DNA from: Chloroflexota bacterium
GTDB lineage: Bacteria > Chloroflexota > Ktedonobacteria > Ktedonobacterales > JACDGC01
Length of the DNA stretch: 6,990 bases
NCBI GenBank assembly: GCA_021812265.1
Contig: JAKAOI010000026.1
Location: forward strand, 4,642-11,631
Reading direction: 5' to 3'
Part shown: piece by piece, positions 1-6,012 of the stretch
Position numbering within the stretch: position 1 is the stretch's first letter
Layout: every line of letters begins with the position of its first letter
Translations under genes and position numbers: made by a program
Notes under the pieces: model-generated
The model's database searches: none
Told to the model about the DNA's origin: nothing
Seen by the model: the letters and a program-made list of their open reading frames with translations, nothing else

Positions 1-207
1 GGAGCCGGCGGCGCGCAATATGGCTCCAAGATTTTTCAGCGCTTGTTCGCTTTGCTCTTTGACGTCCCCGTCAACCAATTGGCCGGAAGCAGGGTCGAAC
101 CCGATTTGCCCAGAGACATAGATAACGCCGCCGCTTTGTACAGCTTGGCTGTATGGTCCGATTGCCGCAGGAGCGTTTGTTGTTGCAATAATTGTATGTT
201 CTGCCAT
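1..207 (-). CDS. ridA: RidA family enamine/imine deaminase, N-terminal part (cut by window edge)
   Basis: Reading the minus strand from the ATG at 207-205 gives 69 residues open to base 1. The segment [14 protein letters not shown] (residues 10-23) followed by [17 protein letters not shown] is the classic N-terminal signature of the RidA/YjgF/YER057c/UK114 family. Members are soluble trimers of about 125-130 residues that hydrolyse reactive 2-aminoacrylate-type enamines released by PLP enzymes. The C-terminal half, including the arginine that binds the substrate carboxylate, lies outside the window, so deaminase activity cannot be confirmed; non-catalytic Rid subfamilies exist. The start is supported by homology. 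The only good ribosome binding site, GAGGAG at 228-223, is unusually far away (15 nt), and no in-frame ATG, GTG or TTG lies between. The family call is firm; the RidA subfamily is likely. Confidence 0.93.
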   Translation of the reverse strand, partial: MAEHTIIATTNAPAAIGPYSQAVQSGGVIYVSGQIGFDPASGQLVDGDVKEQSEQALKNLGAILRAAGS

Positions 208-250
208 AAGATAATGAAAAATCTCCTCATATATTTTGCTGAAGCGCCAT

Positions 251-280
251 ATTTAAGGATATTTTTGGCGCTGTGTCCAA
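251..280 (-). promoter_or_regulatory. candidate ridA promoter
   Basis: On the minus strand TTGGAC (280-275) and TTAAAT (256-251) are separated by 18 bp, which would start transcription near 244, a leader of about 37 nt before the ridA ATG. The -10 matches consensus at only four of six bases. GCGCCA (244-249) and TGGCGC (266-271) form an inverted repeat over the spacer and start region, and a palindrome lies just upstream at 291-305. This could be the regulated ridA promoter, but the call is weak. Confidence 0.35.
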
Positions 281-290
281 TTTGTATTGT

Positions 291-305
291 ATCACTGAAA
301 GTGAT
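291..305. repeat. 15-bp palindrome upstream of ridA, possible operator
   Basis: ATCACT and AGTGAT are perfect 6-bp inverted arms separated by GAA. The site lies 11 bp upstream of the candidate ridA -35 box, a position suited to a dimeric regulator. No specific regulator can be named. Confidence 0.4.
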
Positions 306-351
306 CTTGATCCGGAAAAACAGACACCAAGAAGAAACAGATGATATACTC

Positions 352-593
352 AACACAATGGAGCAGAGTGTTTGGCCTAAGCTCAAGGCAGAATTAGTCT
401 ATGAGCAGATCTTTCCTACCAGCGCACAGGCTCGCTGGGCTATTTTGAATATATTGAAGTGTTCTACAATCGACAATGGAAGCGCTCTCAACTGGGATGT
501 TAAAGTCCATGGGATTTTGAACAACAACAATTCTCTTCTGTTTCTTTTCTTTGGCCTCTTGAACAGATCATGCTCACTTCACCGCTCCCATAG
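352..593 (+). pseudogene. IS3-family transposase (OrfB) remnant, 3' end only
   Basis: The first frame reads TMEQSVWPKLKAELVYEQIF and continues to SAQARWAI near 444. The +2 frame then continues as FEYIEVFYNRQ (447-476) and SQLGC, an in-frame TAA at 501-503, then SPWDFEQQQ. Joined, this matches the end of the IS3-family rve integrase domain: the region of the catalytic Glu, LKAELVY, the FEYIEVFYNR block and the LGYLSPxxFE terminus. A one-base loss in the T run at 443-446 explains the frameshift. The stop looks like TTA changed to TAA, and Tyr before it has become Cys. The two catalytic Asp residues and all of OrfA are missing. This is a dead, decayed insertion sequence between ridA and hppA. 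The plus-strand frame open over 43-648 is partly antisense ridA and is not a gene. Confidence 0.85.
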
Positions 594-624
594 AAAAAGG
601 GACACACCAATGAGATGTGTCCCT
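594..624 (-). terminator. intrinsic terminator of hppA
   Basis: On the minus strand AGGGACACA (624-616) pairs perfectly with TGTGTCCCT (606-598) around a 9-nt loop and runs directly into TTTT. It starts 30 nt after the hppA stop codon, so it very likely ends the hppA transcript before it reaches ridA. On the plus strand no T run follows the hairpin, so it acts in one direction. Confidence 0.8.
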
Positions 625-653
625 GAAGAAAATTTCTGTTCTATTTGAACCGA

Positions 654-2873
654 TTAGTGATGCAAATAGATGAATAACGGCGCCATTACCAAGGTAATGG
701 TGTTCAGCAATTTGATGACGATGTGCAAGGATGGGCCGGCGGTATCTTTAAACGGATCGCCGATGGTGTCTCCCACAACCGCAGCAGCGTGCGCTGGGGA
801 GCCTTTCTTTTGCACTACGCCGTCAATTTTTAAGTTGCCGGCTTCAATATATTTTTTGGCGTTATCCCAAGCGCCGCCGCCATTATTCATAACCAAAGCC
901 ATCATAATGCCTGCGATAGTGCCAACAATTAACATGCCGCCTGCCGCTTCGGGTCCGAGTACAACGCCGACTAAAATAGGTGTCGCCACAACCAGCAGGC
1001 CCGGCACAACCATTTGCTGTAACGCCGATCTCATGCTGATATCAACGCAGCTTTTATAATCGGGATCTTCCGTGCCCTTCATAATGCCAGGTTTAGCTTT
1101 AAACTGGCGGCGTACTTCCTGAATCATCCCTTGCGCGGCGCGGCCCACAGCCCGCATAGCCATAGAGCTGAATACGAAGATGAGCATGGCTCCGATGATG
1201 CCGGCGATGAAAATAGGAGGATTTGCCAGATTTATGCTGTACACAGCGTTTGCCGCGGCGGCGGTTGACTGCCCCGAAGCCACAACATCCAAATAAGCGC
1301 CGATGAGCAAGAAGGCCGCCAATGCAGCAGACCCGATGCCATAGCCTTTGGTGAGCGCTTTTGTGGTGTTGCCAACGCTGTCTAAAGCGTCGGTAATGAC
1401 GCGCACCGATTCCGGTGAGTTGCTCATTTCCACGATACCGCCGGCGTTATCGGTGATTGGCCCGAAGCTATCCATAGCAAGGATGTATCCAACGGTCATC
1501 AACATGCCGATGGTGGCAACCGCAGTAGCGTAAATGCCGCCTGTGCTGATGACGCCGTGTGAGCCGCCGATATTTGCCGCCGCGCCCAGCGCATAGGAAG
1601 CGCCCAGCGATATAGCAATAGCCAAGGAAGGAAGGCCGGTGTTTTCAAAGCCGATAGCTAAACCGGTAATGACGGTTGTTGCCGCTCCGGTAACCGCTGA
1701 ATCGGCGATTTCCCGAACCGGCCGCCAAGAACCTGAGGTGTAGTATTGAGTGATGAAAACAAACGCAAAGGTATTGGCTACACCAATTAATCCTGCTGCG
1801 GCAAAGCGCCACCATTCGGTTGTGCTGGCGTGAAGCAGAAAATATGTTGCGGCGACAATGCCGATTGCTGAAATGGCAGCCGACACATAAAAACCCATAT
1901 TCAATTGGTTCATGGCTGCGATACCGGGATCTTTTCCCTGCATTTGGTCCGGATTTTTAACGCTGCCGGAACGCACCATTAAAACGCCAATTAAAGAAGC
2001 GACAACGCCAAATCCAACTGCGACCAGCGGCAGAAGAACCCAGCCGACATTTAATTTACTGGAAGAACTGACCAAAGAGGCGGCGACGGAAGCGCCAAGA
2101 ATCATAGCGCCGATATTTTCTGCGGCGGTAGATTCAAATAAATCGGCGCCACGGCCGGCGCAGTCACCGACATTATCTCCGACAAGGTCGGCAATAACTG
2201 CGGGGTTGCGCGGGTCATCTTCGGGAATACCGGCTTCAACTTTACCGACAAGGTCGGCGCCGACGTCGGCTGCTTTGGTGTAAATTCCTCCGCCCAATTG
2301 CGCAAATAACGCAACAAAACTGGCGCCAAACGCAAAACCAACGATAAGAGTCGGAGCGTTTTGCGGATTTTGCATGCCGCCAAACAGCATATACACCAAT
2401 GTTACACCAAGCAAGCTGAGAGCAATAACTAAAAAGCCGGTTACAGCGCCGCCGCGCAAACCAACAACCATTGCTTTGCCTAATGATTTTGTCGCTGCGC
2501 TGGCGACACGAATATTTGAGCGCACAGCTACAAGCATACCGATGTAGCCGGCTAAACTAGAGCATGCGGCCCCAATTAAAAACGCCAGCGCTGTTTGCCA
2601 TGGCTGGGCGTGTATAGAAGAACTGACTGTTGGCAAAAATGAAAGAACCGCATAAATAATAACGGCAACTACTATAGCCAAAAGCGCAATCGTTTGATAT
2701 TGCCGCCGAAGAAACGCCTGCGCGCCTTCAAGAATAAAATTGGAAATGCGCTGCATGTCTTTTGTTCCGGTGTCTTGACTAAGCACCCACCGGCCTAAAT
2801 ATGCGGCAAATAGTATTGCTATTACGCCGGCAATTAATGGGACTGCAATCCAGTAAGCGTTCAAGTTTGTCAC
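654..2873 (-). CDS. hppA: membrane-bound H+-translocating pyrophosphatase, K+-independent type
   Basis: This is a full-length 739-residue polytopic inner-membrane protein. It hydrolyses inorganic pyrophosphate and couples this to ion pumping across the membrane. The active-site signatures are intact: DVGADLVGKVE (203-213), the acidic EDDPRNP and GDNVGD stretch (218-237), DSFGPITDNAGG (468-479), DNAKKYIE (670-677) and GDTIGDPFKDTAGPS (701-715). Lys505 in GNTTKALTKG sits where K+-dependent enzymes carry Ala. By established family rules this marks a K+-independent enzyme, a group known only as proton pumps. The GTG at 2873-2871 is the first possible start because a TAA lies two codons upstream; starting at Met40 would remove the first helix. 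AAAGG lies 11 nt before the GTG. The gene is monocistronic, with its own promoter, a structured leader of about 235 nt and its own terminator. Confidence 0.97.
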   Translation of the reverse strand: MTNLNAYWIAVPLIAGVIAILFAAYLGRWVLSQDTGTKDMQRISNFILEGAQAFLRRQYQTIALLAIVVAVIIYAVLSFLPTVSSSIHAQPWQTALAFLIGAACSSLAGYIGMLVAVRSNIRVASAATKSLGKAMVVGLRGGAVTGFLVIALSLLGVTLVYMLFGGMQNPQNAPTLIVGFAFGASFVALFAQLGGGIYTKAADVGADLVGKVEAGIPEDDPRNPAVIADLVGDNVGDCAGRGADLFESTAAENIGAMILGASVAASLVSSSSKLNVGWVLLPLVAVGFGVVASLIGVLMVRSGSVKNPDQMQGKDPGIAAMNQLNMGFYVSAAISAIGIVAATYFLLHASTTEWWRFAAAGLIGVANTFAFVFITQYYTSGSWRPVREIADSAVTGAATTVITGLAIGFENTGLPSLAIAISLGASYALGAAANIGGSHGVISTGGIYATAVATIGMLMTVGYILAMDSFGPITDNAGGIVEMSNSPESVRVITDALDSVGNTTKALTKGYGIGSAALAAFLLIGAYLDVVASGQSTAAAANAVYSINLANPPIFIAGIIGAMLIFVFSSMAMRAVGRAAQGMIQEVRRQFKAKPGIMKGTEDPDYKSCVDISMRSALQQMVVPGLLVVATPILVGVVLGPEAAGGMLIVGTIAGIMMALVMNNGGGAWDNAKKYIEAGNLKIDGVVQKKGSPAHAAAVVGDTIGDPFKDTAGPSLHIVIKLLNTITLVMAPLFIYLHH

Positions 2874-2884
2874 GTGTTAAATTA

Positions 2885-2889
2885 CCTTT
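2885..2889 (-). promoter_or_regulatory. ribosome binding site of hppA (GTG start)
   Basis: AAAGG on the minus strand ends 11 nt before the GTG start. An adjacent AGGGG (2894-2890) extends the purine tract. A small hairpin, ACGC (2919-2916) with GCGT (2909-2906), lies just upstream, so access to this site could depend on leader folding. Confidence 0.55.
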
Positions 2890-2922
2890 CCCCTTATCAA
2901 TTTCAACGCTGCATTGCGTGAG

Positions 2923-3111
2923 ATATTGTCCGCGCCTGGTATGTTCAAGCTTTTAATAACAAATGCGCCACAGATTCGAACGCTGAGAGAATCTATGGCG
3001 CTGCCCATCTTTGGAGGATACATGCTGCCCTGAAATTCAAGCTTGAGCACAGGGGCCTATATCTTGCTTGAGACGTAGAAGCCACCCACGTCTGGCGCGA
3101 GTACATGATAT
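2923..3111 (-). ncRNA. structured 5' leader RNA of hppA (candidate riboswitch or cis-regulatory RNA)
   Basis: Nested complementarities give a compact multi-branched fold. P1 closes the structure: 2931-2936 with 3094-3099 (six GC pairs), plus 2923-2929 with 3105-3111 (seven pairs, two wobble). Directly beside it is a hairpin, 3071-3076 with 3088-3093 (AGACGT/ACGTCT, 11-nt loop). P2 joins 2942-2952 to 3039-3049 (11 pairs, one wobble). It encloses a hairpin, 2965-2970 with 2996-3001 and 2972-2977 with 2989-2994 (12 pairs around one mismatch, 11-nt loop), and a tract with two copies of GGGCAG (minus strand) 24 nt apart. The minus-strand promoter would start the RNA almost exactly at the 5' edge of P1, and the fold ends about 50 nt before the hppA start. 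I could not match it to a known class from memory. Strand and leader role are inferred from promoter position; a separate small RNA is the alternative. Confidence 0.6.
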
Positions 3112-3115
3112 TTAA

Positions 3116-3144
3116 AGTGTAACATAGGTGTGATAACTTTACAA
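3116..3144 (-). promoter_or_regulatory. promoter of hppA and its leader RNA
   Basis: TTGTAA (3144-3139) and TACACT (3121-3116) on the minus strand are separated by exactly 17 bp, a good match to the housekeeping sigma-A/sigma-70 consensus. Transcription would begin near 3108-3110, right at the start of the folded leader. Confidence 0.7.
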
Positions 3145-3172
3145 GAATATCGCCATATTGCTGGGATTTTAT

Positions 3173-3216
3173 GGTAATGTTTTTTTCGTAAAAAAAGTTT
3201 TTTTACGGATATTACC
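3173..3216. repeat. 44-bp interrupted palindrome in the hppA / 309-aa gene divergent region
   Basis: The core is a perfect inverted repeat at 3187-3207: arms CGTAAAAAAA and TTTTTTTACG around a single G. It is flanked by a second pair, GGTAAT (3173-3178) and ATTACC (3211-3216). It lies upstream of both divergent promoters (about 30 bp from the hppA -35 and over 100 bp from the opposing -10). Phased A and T tracts also suggest bent DNA. It may be an operator or a nucleoid-protein site. It is a poor terminator because the stem is AT-rich. Confidence 0.6.
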
Positions 3217-3329
3217 GGCATTTTTACATAATAAAAGAATACATGTTCCATAATTTGGCCATGTTTTTCGAATACTTATATATAGACAGCATGCATTCAA
3301 GTATGTTGTAGTACGAACACTTGCTATTA

Positions 3330-3338
3330 TGATATAAT
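3330..3338 (+). promoter_or_regulatory. extended -10 promoter of the 309-residue protein gene
   Basis: TGATATAAT is a perfect TATAAT (3333-3338) with the extended TG element one base upstream. No good -35 lies 17 bp away, which extended -10 promoters tolerate. Inverted arms AACACT (3316-3321) and AGTGTT (3345-3350) bracket the -10, a layout suited to repression. Transcription would start near 3345, giving a leader of about 47 nt. Confidence 0.65.
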
Positions 3339-3377
3339 CAGGTGAGTGTTATTCCGTTTCCCGCGCGGTTCATGTAT

Positions 3378-3385
3378 GAGAGGAG
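3378..3385 (+). promoter_or_regulatory. ribosome binding site deciding the GTG start at 3392
   Basis: GAGAGGAG ends 6 nt before the GTG at 3392. This strong, well-spaced site fixes the non-ATG start. The nearby ATGs at 3372 and 3376 are not in frame with the long coding region. Confidence 0.8.
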
Positions 3386-3391
3386 TTTACC

Positions 3392-4321
3392 GTGTATAAT
3401 CCGCCATCCGGTTACAGAGTTCTTATTATCGATCAAAGCCAGACAGGTTATAAACTTGCCGCGCTGCTGAAGGACAGAAATAAAGTAAACATTGATGTTG
3501 TTTCATTTAATGTTGTAGACGCATTGCAGGCGCGAAATACTATTGAGCAGTTTGATTTATTTTTTATTGATCCATTTTCTTTTTTTCTTACCGACGCTGT
3601 CACCACGATTGCGGCTATTACAAGCCGTCCCAATAAATCTGTGGCCTTGTTTCGAAAATCTGAAGAATGGGTGTCGCGCATTAATGAACTTCAGGGACTG
3701 GCAATTACGTACACCGATTTAAATGCGCTGCCATCTTTGGATAAATCCCGGATTGACGATCTCTATTTTACTAAGGAACTGCAAAGCGTTATTCCTAAAA
3801 TGACTGAAAAATTGTATTCGTTTCGCTCTTCCGAGCAGGGTTTCAGTCAGAGCGGATTGTGGCAGGCTCAACAACCTGAGCAATATATGCCGCGCACGCT
3901 GTATGATCTCAAAAATTTTGTCGTCCAAACGGTTAGGGAAAATTTCCCAAATCAACCGGCAAATTTGCTTCCGGGAACACCCCACGATCCATATTCGTCC
4001 GGATTCAATTTATATCAAATTCAGTCTTCGCAAGAATCTGCAAACGCAACGCTAAAAAATCATGACGAGCAGATTAAAGATCTGGGCCAAAAAGTTCAGA
4101 ATATCCTGGATGCGCGCCGCGACACACGCCGGCTGAATGATGATTTAAGCGAAACGAAACGCAGAAATGAACAGAATGAATCTAAAATTTCCGATCTTGA
4201 AAAACGGTTGCAAGGGAACGCATCGCAGATGAAAATGTTGAGCGTTTTTCTCGTCGCAGGTGTGGTGATAACGCTGATTTTTATGATTCTTACGATTCTT
4301 GTGCTAACAAAAACTATATAA
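3392..4321 (+). CDS. receiver-like, coiled-coil, C-terminally membrane-anchored protein of unknown function
   Basis: I do not recognise this 309-residue protein. Residues 8-110 look like an alpha/beta receiver-type fold: a first strand YRVLIID ending at Asp14, a third strand DLFFID ending at Asp60 (the position of a phospho-acceptor), and a further strand SVALF. The usual acidic pair is reduced to one Asp and the conserved Lys of true receivers is not evident, so it may be a pseudo-receiver. Residues 150-210 form a Gln/Pro/Asn-rich linker. Residues 214-278 are charged and heptad-like, probably a coiled coil that oligomerises. Residues 282-305 are one strongly hydrophobic helix followed by only four residues, with no N-terminal signal, which predicts a tail anchor with the main body in the cytoplasm. 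It has its own promoter and terminator and is divergent from hppA. A role as a membrane-tethered signalling or scaffold protein is inference. That the gene is real is well supported by its ribosome binding site and ordered domains. Confidence 0.85.
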   Translation: MYNPPSGYRVLIIDQSQTGYKLAALLKDRNKVNIDVVSFNVVDALQARNTIEQFDLFFIDPFSFFLTDAVTTIAAITSRPNKSVALFRKSEEWVSRINELQGLAITYTDLNALPSLDKSRIDDLYFTKELQSVIPKMTEKLYSFRSSEQGFSQSGLWQAQQPEQYMPRTLYDLKNFVVQTVRENFPNQPANLLPGTPHDPYSSGFNLYQIQSSQESANATLKNHDEQIKDLGQKVQNILDARRDTRRLNDDLSETKRRNEQNESKISDLEKRLQGNASQMKMLSVFLVAGVVITLIFMILTILVLTKTI

Positions 4322-4329
4322 CAAGGCGC

Positions 4330-4384
4330 GCGGCGGCATACGATGATGTTTTGCTCGCTTTCGTTTTTTGGCGTTTGCCGCCGC
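4330..4384. repeat. GC-rich inverted repeat between convergent genes
   Basis: GCGGCGGC (4330-4337) and GCCGCCGC (4377-4384) are perfect 8-bp inverted arms around a 39-nt loop. They lie just upstream of the terminator hairpin, in the 3' untranslated region of the 309-residue protein gene. This could stabilise the transcript end or help terminate mocR read-through. No T run follows on the plus strand. Confidence 0.4.
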
Positions 4385-4395
4385 AAAATTGCAAT

Positions 4396-4426
4396 GCAGG
4401 GGAAATATTTTCCCTGCTGTTTTTTT
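4396..4426 (+). terminator. intrinsic terminator of the 309-residue protein gene
   Basis: GCAGGGGAA (4396-4404) pairs with TTTTCCCTGC (4409-4417, one G-T pair), followed by TG and seven T residues (4420-4426). It ends at the stop codon of the convergent mocR. On the minus strand the same hairpin begins 8 nt past the mocR stop, but the tail after it is less T-rich, so it may work weakly in both directions. Confidence 0.85.
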
Positions 4427-5951
4427 ATGCGCGAAGTAATTTTTGCAGCGTTTTTACTCCGGCTTCCAGCTCTTGCGGTGTTCCGTTGCCGAATCCCAGC
4501 ACAAAACCTTGCTGTTTTTCTTCCCCAGTGTAATAATACGATAGCGCTGGGACAATAACGCCTTTGCGAAGAGCTTTCCGGCTGACGTAGGTGTCATATC
4601 CCAACGGGGCCGGCGCTTTCAGTTCCACCATCATATGCAAACCAGCAGGCGAAACATCGCGAATGTTTAGCAGATCCGCCAGCCAGGTATCCAGCGCAGA
4701 TTTTAGCGCTGCTTGGCGTTGCGCGTAGAGTATACGCATACGGCGGATGTGCTGCATAAAATAGCCGTCATCAATAAATTTTGCCAGCGCTGCTTGCGCG
4801 CCGATTGTTGTTGAGCGATCCAGCAAATTTTTGATGTGCGCGCATGTGGGCGCCAAGGATGGCGGCGCAACAATATACCCAATGCGCAACGCAGGAAACA
4901 TCGATTTGCTGAATGTGCCGATGTAGATAACTCTGCCATTGGTGTCTATCCCTTGCAATGCAGGCAGCGGATGCCCGGTATAACGGAATTCGCTGTCATA
5001 GTCATCTTCCAAAATCCATCCTCCGGTTTGCTGCGCCCATTGCAGCAGCGCCATTCGCTGCGCTATTGGCATGACTGCGCCGGTGGGGTATTGATGCGAA
5101 GGGGTAACATACGCTATTTTTGCCGAGCTATCCAGTTTTAGGGCAATTTCTGTTTCAAAGCCATGCTGCGAAACCGGCGCAGGAATAATTCTGGCTCCGT
5201 TGGCGCGAAATAGCTGCGCGGCTAGTTGATAGCCCGGTTCTTCCATCCAAACCGGTGTTCCTTCATCCATGAGGAGCAACGAAAGTATGTGCAGCGCTTG
5301 TTGCGCTCCGTTGACAATGATAATCGATTCCGCCGAGCAATATACATCGCGCGAGGCTCCCAAATATGCGGCAATTGCTTTGCGCAGCGGCAAATATCCT
5401 GCTGCGTCTTGATATCCCAATGTTTTATAGGTGGGAATCGATTTCAGGCATTTTTGCCATATATCCATTGGAAATAGATCCAGCGCCGGCGTCCCGGTTT
5501 TAAATACTCCTTGCATTTCTGTTTCCTGGGCAGCGCCTTGCGCGGCAATATATCTTTTGCTGCGCAGCGAAATTTGCTCGGCCGCTGCATTTGCCTTGCG
5601 CGCCGCGGCTTCAATTGCTATGGGAGTTGTTCTGTTTGCCGGCTTTGTCTCATTGCCTGCCGGTTTCATCAGCGCGTCGGGCAAAAATGATGAAACATAT
5701 GCGCCGTTTCCGCGCCGCTGTTCGCAATATCCTTCGGAAACAAGCTGTAAAAACGCCGCTGTAATGGTATTGCGCGATACACCTAATGATTGGCTGAGTG
5801 TGCGCGCCGCTGGCAGTCGCATGCCTGGAGGCAGTTTGCCTTGCAATATTCTGTCTCGCAAAGATGTATAAATCTGCGCGTACAGCGGCGCAGAATTTGT
5901 TTTGCTTACTTGCAGCCCTGCTAAGGTATCTGGCGCTTTTTGTTTTGCCAT
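4425..5951 (-). CDS. MocR/PdxR-type transcriptional regulator (GntR winged helix fused to aminotransferase domain)
   Basis: This 508-residue protein has the usual MocR length and order. Residues 21-88 are a GntR-type winged helix-turn-helix (PLYAQIYTSLRDRILQGKLPPGMRLPAARTLS compacted around LGVSRNTI). A linker of about 60 residues follows. Residues 150-508 are a fold-type I aminotransferase-like domain. Lys349 in TFSKSMFPALRIGY is the expected Schiff-base lysine for PLP, EDDYDSEFRY (315-324) carries the Asp that contacts the pyridine nitrogen, and TPSHQYPTG (283-291) is the typical loop. Such proteins bind PLP, or PLP plus an amino compound, and control B6, GABA, taurine or related genes. The ATG at 5951 is supported by GAGG 9 nt upstream. 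It is divergent from the PNPOx-like gene, with repeats in the shared region, which points to control of that gene and of itself. The effector cannot be told from sequence. Confidence 0.93.
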   Translation of the reverse strand: MAKQKAPDTLAGLQVSKTNSAPLYAQIYTSLRDRILQGKLPPGMRLPAARTLSQSLGVSRNTITAAFLQLVSEGYCEQRRGNGAYVSSFLPDALMKPAGNETKPANRTTPIAIEAAARKANAAAEQISLRSKRYIAAQGAAQETEMQGVFKTGTPALDLFPMDIWQKCLKSIPTYKTLGYQDAAGYLPLRKAIAAYLGASRDVYCSAESIIIVNGAQQALHILSLLLMDEGTPVWMEEPGYQLAAQLFRANGARIIPAPVSQHGFETEIALKLDSSAKIAYVTPSHQYPTGAVMPIAQRMALLQWAQQTGGWILEDDYDSEFRYTGHPLPALQGIDTNGRVIYIGTFSKSMFPALRIGYIVAPPSLAPTCAHIKNLLDRSTTIGAQAALAKFIDDGYFMQHIRRMRILYAQRQAALKSALDTWLADLLNIRDVSPAGLHMMVELKAPAPLGYDTYVSRKALRKGVIVPALSYYYTGEEKQQGFVLGFGNGTPQELEAGVKTLQKLLRA

Positions 5952-6012
5952 GATGGCGCCTCATTTTAGTGGATCTATGTAAATTGCTGATAATGACACT
6001 TTTCTATAAGCC

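Noticed and set aside
36..386. 116-codon minus-strand frame overlapping ridA
   Set aside because: It lies in a different frame from the RidA coding sequence and has no family resemblance.
43..648. 201-codon open plus-strand frame
   Set aside because: Its first part is antisense to ridA, which has a clear family signature. Its middle is the frameshifted IS3 transposase fragment. No ribosome binding site supports it as a gene.
654..2873. Several frames of 60-129 codons opposite or within hppA
   Set aside because: All are shadows of the hppA coding frame, with low-complexity Ala/Pro/Thr-rich translations and no independent signals.
2965..3001. tRNA or tmRNA piece, suggested by TTCGAAT in the minus strand
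   Set aside because: The bases around it do not form a 5-bp T-arm. They form a different long hairpin, and no acceptor stem or CCA-type end is present.
3071..3093. T-box leader, suggested by GGGTGG on the minus strand
   Set aside because: The conserved T-box continuation with ACCGCG is absent, and hppA is not an amino-acid-related gene.
2923..3111. 6S RNA
   Set aside because: The length is right, but the fold branches next to the closing stem rather than forming a rod with a central bubble, and I see no matching core. A covariance-model search would settle it.
3057..3251. 64-codon minus-strand frame over the hppA promoter and leader
   Set aside because: It runs across the promoter, the palindrome and the structured RNA, has Lys/Tyr-rich composition typical of AT-rich non-coding DNA, and no convincing ribosome binding site.
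3275..3300. Second minus-strand promoter (TTGAAT with TATAAG)
   Set aside because: The spacer is only 14 bp, and a much better promoter lies downstream at 3116-3144.
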